NCBI GenBank assembly: GCA_023391415.1
Contig: JAEWAY010000033.1
Span: 370,667-434,666, forward strand
Reading direction: 5' to 3'
DNA from: Bacteroidota bacterium
GTDB lineage: Bacteria > Bacteroidota > Bacteroidia > Cytophagales > Cytophagaceae
DNA: 64,000 nt
The translations under genes and the position numbers were made by a program. Below the pieces are notes generated by a model. That model was not told where the DNA came from. It saw only the letters and a program-made list of their open reading frames with translations, and did not search any database. Of this stretch, positions 61,415 through 64,000 are shown piece by piece. Numbering within the stretch: position 1 is the stretch's first letter; every line of letters starts with the position of its first letter.

Positions 61415-61447
61415 ACCCCTTCAAGGGTTTTAGACCCTTGAAGGGGT
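61415..61447. repeat. REP-like palindrome between cas7 and the RAYT gene
   Basis: ACCCCTTCAAGGGT (61415-61428), loop TTTAG, and its reverse complement ACCCTTGAAGGGGT (61434-61447). It is 11 bases past cas7 and 31 before the transposase gene. The palindrome in the gene (61714-61742) has similar ACC...AAGG arms. It could act as a transcription terminator as well as a REP element. Confidence 0.7.
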
Positions 61448-61478
61448 AGCTGTCACCTATCAACCCAGCTATTTTTCT

Positions 61479-62090
61479 ATGACCACTATTTTTGAAGCGG
61501 AAACCGTCTATCATGTATATACCCACGCGAATGGCAGCGAGAATCTTTTCCGGGAAGAGGAAAACTACCGGTATTTTCTTCAGCGTTATGGCGATTATAT
61601 TGATCCGGTCGCGGCCACCTACGCGTACTGCCTGATGCCGAATCATCTTCATCTGATGATCCGGATACGGAGCGAAGAAGAGGTGCTGGCGTTTGTCCGG
61701 AGGAAGAAACCACACCTCCAAGGTTTTGAAAACCTTGGAGGTATATCCGCGATAATCAGTCAACAGTTTTCGAATTTATTCAACGCGTATACAAAAGCGT
61801 ACAACAAACGCTATGATCGTCGGGGGAGCCTTTTTATTCCCAACTTCAAAAGAAAGAAGGTAGAAGAAGATCGTTATTTTACGCGACTGATCGCTTACAT
61901 CCATAACAATCCTGTCAAACATGGCTTCGCAAAGAATCTTTTCGACTGGCCACACTCGTCTATTCATGCATACCTGTTTGATAAACCTTCCAGGCTGGAC
62001 CGGAGGTGTCTTGCCGACTGGTTTGGTGATAGAACAGCCTTGCTGAAGTTTCATCAGGATATGACCGCTTTTCAGGACCCTGTATTTTAG
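61479..62090 (+). CDS. REP-associated tyrosine transposase (RAYT), IS200-like
   Basis: 203 residues. The start FEAETVYHVYTHANGSENLF is the RAYT/Y1_Tnp opening, and the HUH metal motif is in LMPNHLHLMIRI. The candidate nucleophile Tyr is in LIAYIHNNPVKHG, the common RAYT ending of the catalytic helix, and the C-terminus has the WPHSS motif. These enzymes nick palindromic REP DNA. The gene has its own REP-like palindrome just upstream and a second palindrome inside the reading frame at 61714-61742. It sits between cas7 and cas4 in the same direction. Confidence 0.9.
   Translation: MTTIFEAETVYHVYTHANGSENLFREEENYRYFLQRYGDYIDPVAATYAYCLMPNHLHLMIRIRSEEEVLAFVRRKKPHLQGFENLGGISAIISQQFSNLFNAYTKAYNKRYDRRGSLFIPNFKRKKVEEDRYFTRLIAYIHNNPVKHGFAKNLFDWPHSSIHAYLFDKPSRLDRRCLADWFGDRTALLKFHQDMTAFQDPVF
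61714..61742. repeat. 29-bp near-perfect palindrome within the RAYT reading frame
   Basis: Arms ACCTCCAAGGTTTT and AAAACCTTGGAGGT flank a single G. It encodes HLQGFENLGG without breaking the frame. The arms resemble the REP element 61415-61447. Confidence 0.75.
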
Positions 62091-62099
62091 CTATTGATT

Positions 62100-62609
62100 A
62101 TGAATATTACCGGTACACATATTCACTATTACTTCGTTTGTCATCGGAAACTCTGGCTTTTTTCCAACGGGTTGACTATGGAGCATACTTCAGATCTGGT
62201 AGCCGATGGCAAGCTTATTCATGATACAAGCTATCCGCAACGTTCGGAGAAGTATACGGAACTGACTGTCGGACCTGTAAAAATTGACTATTACGATTCA
62301 AAGAATAGGGTTATCCATGAAGTCAAACGGACGGACGCGATAGAAACTGCTCATGAATGGCAGCTAAAATATTATATCTACGTTCTGAAGAATAATGGGA
62401 TCGAAGGTGTTACTGGTATTCTGGAATATCCAAAGCTGAAACACCGGTCACTGGTGGAGCTGACTTCGGAAGATTCGATCAGGATAGACGGAATAATGGA
62501 TGAAGTACAAAAAATTATGGACTCGCGATATTGTCCGGAACGCGTTCAAATGAAGCTTTGCAAAAAATGTGCTTACTATGACTTCTGCTGGAGCGGTGAA
62601 GGGGAATAA
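62100..62609 (+). CDS. cas4: Cas4 family PD-(D/E)XK exonuclease
   Basis: 169 residues from the ATG at 62100 (a TTG two codons earlier is less likely). The iron-sulfur Cys are visible: HYYFVCHRKLWLF near residue 14 and three Cys in LCKKCAYYDFCW at the end. The nuclease core reads KIDYYDSKNRVIHEVKRTDA. It trims spacer precursors and helps PAM selection during adaptation. The gene starts 9 bases after the RAYT stop. Confidence 0.92.
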   Translation: MNITGTHIHYYFVCHRKLWLFSNGLTMEHTSDLVADGKLIHDTSYPQRSEKYTELTVGPVKIDYYDSKNRVIHEVKRTDAIETAHEWQLKYYIYVLKNNGIEGVTGILEYPKLKHRSLVELTSEDSIRIDGIMDEVQKIMDSRYCPERVQMKLCKKCAYYDFCWSGEGE

Positions 62610-62673
62610 ATGTCAGCACCGGGATTTATTGATTGTGGGATTAAATATTTTTTTTAAGACTATATTTTTGACC

Positions 62674-63078
62674 ATGAAGGACTCTCAATTTGAAGAAATT
62701 ACACATAAAATAATTGGAAGCGCTATGCGGGTGCATAGAGAGCTTGGCAATGGTTTTCAGGAAGTAATCTACCAGAGAGCGTTGGAAATCGAATTTCAGT
62801 ATAATGGGCTCCTTTATGGAAGGGAAGTGGAGATGCCGATTTATTATCGGAATGAGTATATAGGCACAAGGAGAGTGGATTTTTTAGTAAATGACTACAT
62901 CACTGTTGAATTAAAAGCCTTGGTTAAGCTGGAAGATGTGCATCTGGCCCAGGCAAAGAACTATCTCGAAGCGTTTAAGCTGGAAGTTGGTTTGCTATTG
63001 AATTTCGGAGCCGGAAGTTTGCAGTTCAAAAGACTGATAAACAAGGTCCGATCCGAATCTTCAATGAAGAAACTGTAA
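62674..63078 (+). CDS. GxxExxY family protein
   Basis: 134 residues from the ATG at 62674; the open frame continues upstream into cas4, but this ATG begins the recognisable domain (ITHKIIGSAMRVHRELGNGF). The GxxExxY signature is GFQEVIYQRALEIEF, then YIGTRRVDFLV, ITVELKALVKLEDVHLAQAK and a C-terminal VGLLLNFGAGSLQFKRLI, a PD-(D/E)XK-like nuclease fold. Function of the family is not established. It is placed between cas4 and cas1, an unusual position that suggests insertion or a linked accessory nuclease. Confidence 0.88.
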   Translation: MKDSQFEEITHKIIGSAMRVHRELGNGFQEVIYQRALEIEFQYNGLLYGREVEMPIYYRNEYIGTRRVDFLVNDYITVELKALVKLEDVHLAQAKNYLEAFKLEVGLLLNFGAGSLQFKRLINKVRSESSMKKL

Positions 63079-63165
63079 AATGAGGTCAATAAACAATCCG
63101 GTTAATCCTTTAATCAGAAAAATCCCGGTGCTGACTTCTATCCTGTTCCGACATTAATTTACCTT

Positions 63166-64000
63166 ATGCGCAAAACGTTTTATTTATTCAACCCCGGCCG
63201 CCTGAGCCGGAAAGACAATACCCTCAAGTTTGTGGCGACAGATGAGGACGGCAATGAGCAGCCAGCGAAGTATATACCCGTAGAGGGTGTGAGTGATCTG
63301 TATGTGTTCGGGGCGCTGGATGCTAATTCGAGTTTGTACAACTTTCTGGCGAAAAACGGAATTACGGTTCATTTCTTCGATTATTATGAGCATTATACCG
63401 GCTCGTTTATGCCCAAAGACTATCTGCTGGCAGGTAAGATGCAGGTCGAACAGACATTGGCATACTATGATAAAAAACGAAGACAGGATATAGCCTGCCG
63501 TCTGATCGACGGAGCCAGCGCTAATATGCTTAGAAATCTGCGCTATTATGCCAATCGGGAAAAAGACCTGGATCGGGAAATCGAACGTATCGAGACGTAT
63601 CGCGCTTCCATCGGCGAAAGTATCCGTATCGATGAGCTAATGGGTATAGAAGGCAATATCCGGCAAACGTATTATGACGCGTTTGATATCATTTTGTCCG
63701 ATCTTGCCATGGGAGGAAGAACCAAACAGCCGCCGCTCAATGAGGTCAACGCGTTGATTTCTTTTGGCAATATGATGTGCTATACGCTTTGTCTGGATAT
63801 GATCTATCATACCCAGCTCAATCCGACCATCAGCTTTTTGCATGAACCAGGAACCAGAAGATATTCCCTTGCACTGGATCTGGCCGAGGTTTTTAAACCG
63901 TTGTTGGTGGACAGAGTGATCTTCCGGGTAATTAATAAAAAGGAAGTGCAATCATCCGACTTTGATGTGCATACGAATGGCTGTACGCTCAAAGAGAAGG
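63166..64000 (+). CDS. cas1: Cas1 endonuclease/integrase, 3' end cut by the window
   Basis: About 278 codons are visible from the ATG at 63166. The N-terminal beta domain starts KTFYLFNPGRLSRKDNTLKF. The C-terminal helical domain has catalytic Glu162 (LMGIEGNIRQTYYDAF), His226 (SFLHEPGTRRYSLAL) and Asp238 (LDLAEVF), the residues that bind the divalent ions used for spacer integration. With Cas2 (beyond the window) it forms the adaptation complex. The CRISPR array is presumably further downstream; none is inside this window. Pattern fits type I-B Cas1. Confidence 0.95.
   Translation, partial: MRKTFYLFNPGRLSRKDNTLKFVATDEDGNEQPAKYIPVEGVSDLYVFGALDANSSLYNFLAKNGITVHFFDYYEHYTGSFMPKDYLLAGKMQVEQTLAYYDKKRRQDIACRLIDGASANMLRNLRYYANREKDLDREIERIETYRASIGESIRIDELMGIEGNIRQTYYDAFDIILSDLAMGGRTKQPPLNEVNALISFGNMMCYTLCLDMIYHTQLNPTISFLHEPGTRRYSLALDLAEVFKPLLVDRVIFRVINKKEVQSSDFDVHTNGCTLKEK

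Noticed and set aside
55880..64000. CRISPR repeat-spacer array within the cas region
   Set aside because: No set of 25-40-base repeats with regular spacers was found. The array is expected beyond the window after cas1/cas2.
1..64000. tRNA, rRNA or other standard RNA genes
   Set aside because: No cloverleaf-compatible or rRNA-like sequence was seen in the intergenic stretches; small RNAs cannot be excluded.

Overview
The window comes from a Bacteroidota bacterium, most likely of the Cytophagales/Flammeovirgaceae kind. The signs are type IX secretion (T9SS) sorting domains of both type A and type B, a PorP/SprF outer-membrane protein, carboxypeptidase-regulatory-domain TonB-dependent receptors, weak ribosome binding sites and TAnnTTTG-type -7 promoter elements. 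No rRNA, tRNA or CRISPR array was found.

Region 1 (1-1.5 kb, minus strand) has the 5' part of a geranylgeranylglyceryl phosphate synthase-family gene and two small membrane proteins. Region 2 (1.6-16.7 kb, minus strand) is an unusually complete phosphate-scavenging locus: pstSCAB-phoU, a phosphate-selective porin, exbB-exbD-exbD-tonB-phoB, two lipoprotein-like genes (one a beta-helix protein) and a large TonB-dependent receptor. Five of its promoters carry 7-bp direct repeats at 11-bp period (Pho-box architecture), placed 9-10 bp upstream of a TAnnTTTG-like element. This gives a cis-regulatory definition of the regulon and fixes two start codons.

Region 3 (16.8-21.5 kb) has a SulP transporter-carbonic anhydrase pair, a histone H1-like Lys/Ala protein with a Rho_N-like tail, a DUF2945-like protein and a GyrI-like protein. 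Region 4 (21.7-29.7 kb) is a two-module NRPS (C fragment-A-T-C-A-T-TE, with Cys at the thioesterase nucleophile position). It is divergent from a kynurenine-3-monooxygenase-like flavoprotein, and together they form a small natural-product locus. Region 5 (29.8-45.9 kb) holds secreted and envelope genes: a T9SS cargo, TamB, a broken T9SS cargo remnant, a WG-repeat protein, an ECF sigma/anti-sigma/T9SS-type-B trio, a two-catalytic-domain pectate lyase and PorP/SprF.

Region 6 (46-49 kb) pairs a His-rich DUF4625 lipoprotein with a TonB receptor. Each has a TGCAA-N5-TTGCAA site upstream, which suggests Zur-like control. Region 7 (50-55 kb) is housekeeping: MltD, GatA, TatA and an SDR that lacks its catalytic Tyr. 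Region 8 (55.2 kb to the end, plus strand, with AT-richer genes) is a type I-B-like cas operon: cas6, a small unknown gene, cas5-like, cas3, cas8-like, cas7, then a REP palindrome plus RAYT transposase gene, cas4, a GxxExxY-family gene and cas1, which is cut by the window edge. The best leads are the four-unit Pho-box regulon, the RAYT/REP and GxxExxY insertions in the cas operon, the sigma/anti-sigma trio with T9SS-like domains, and the Cys-thioesterase NRPS with its KMO-like partner.
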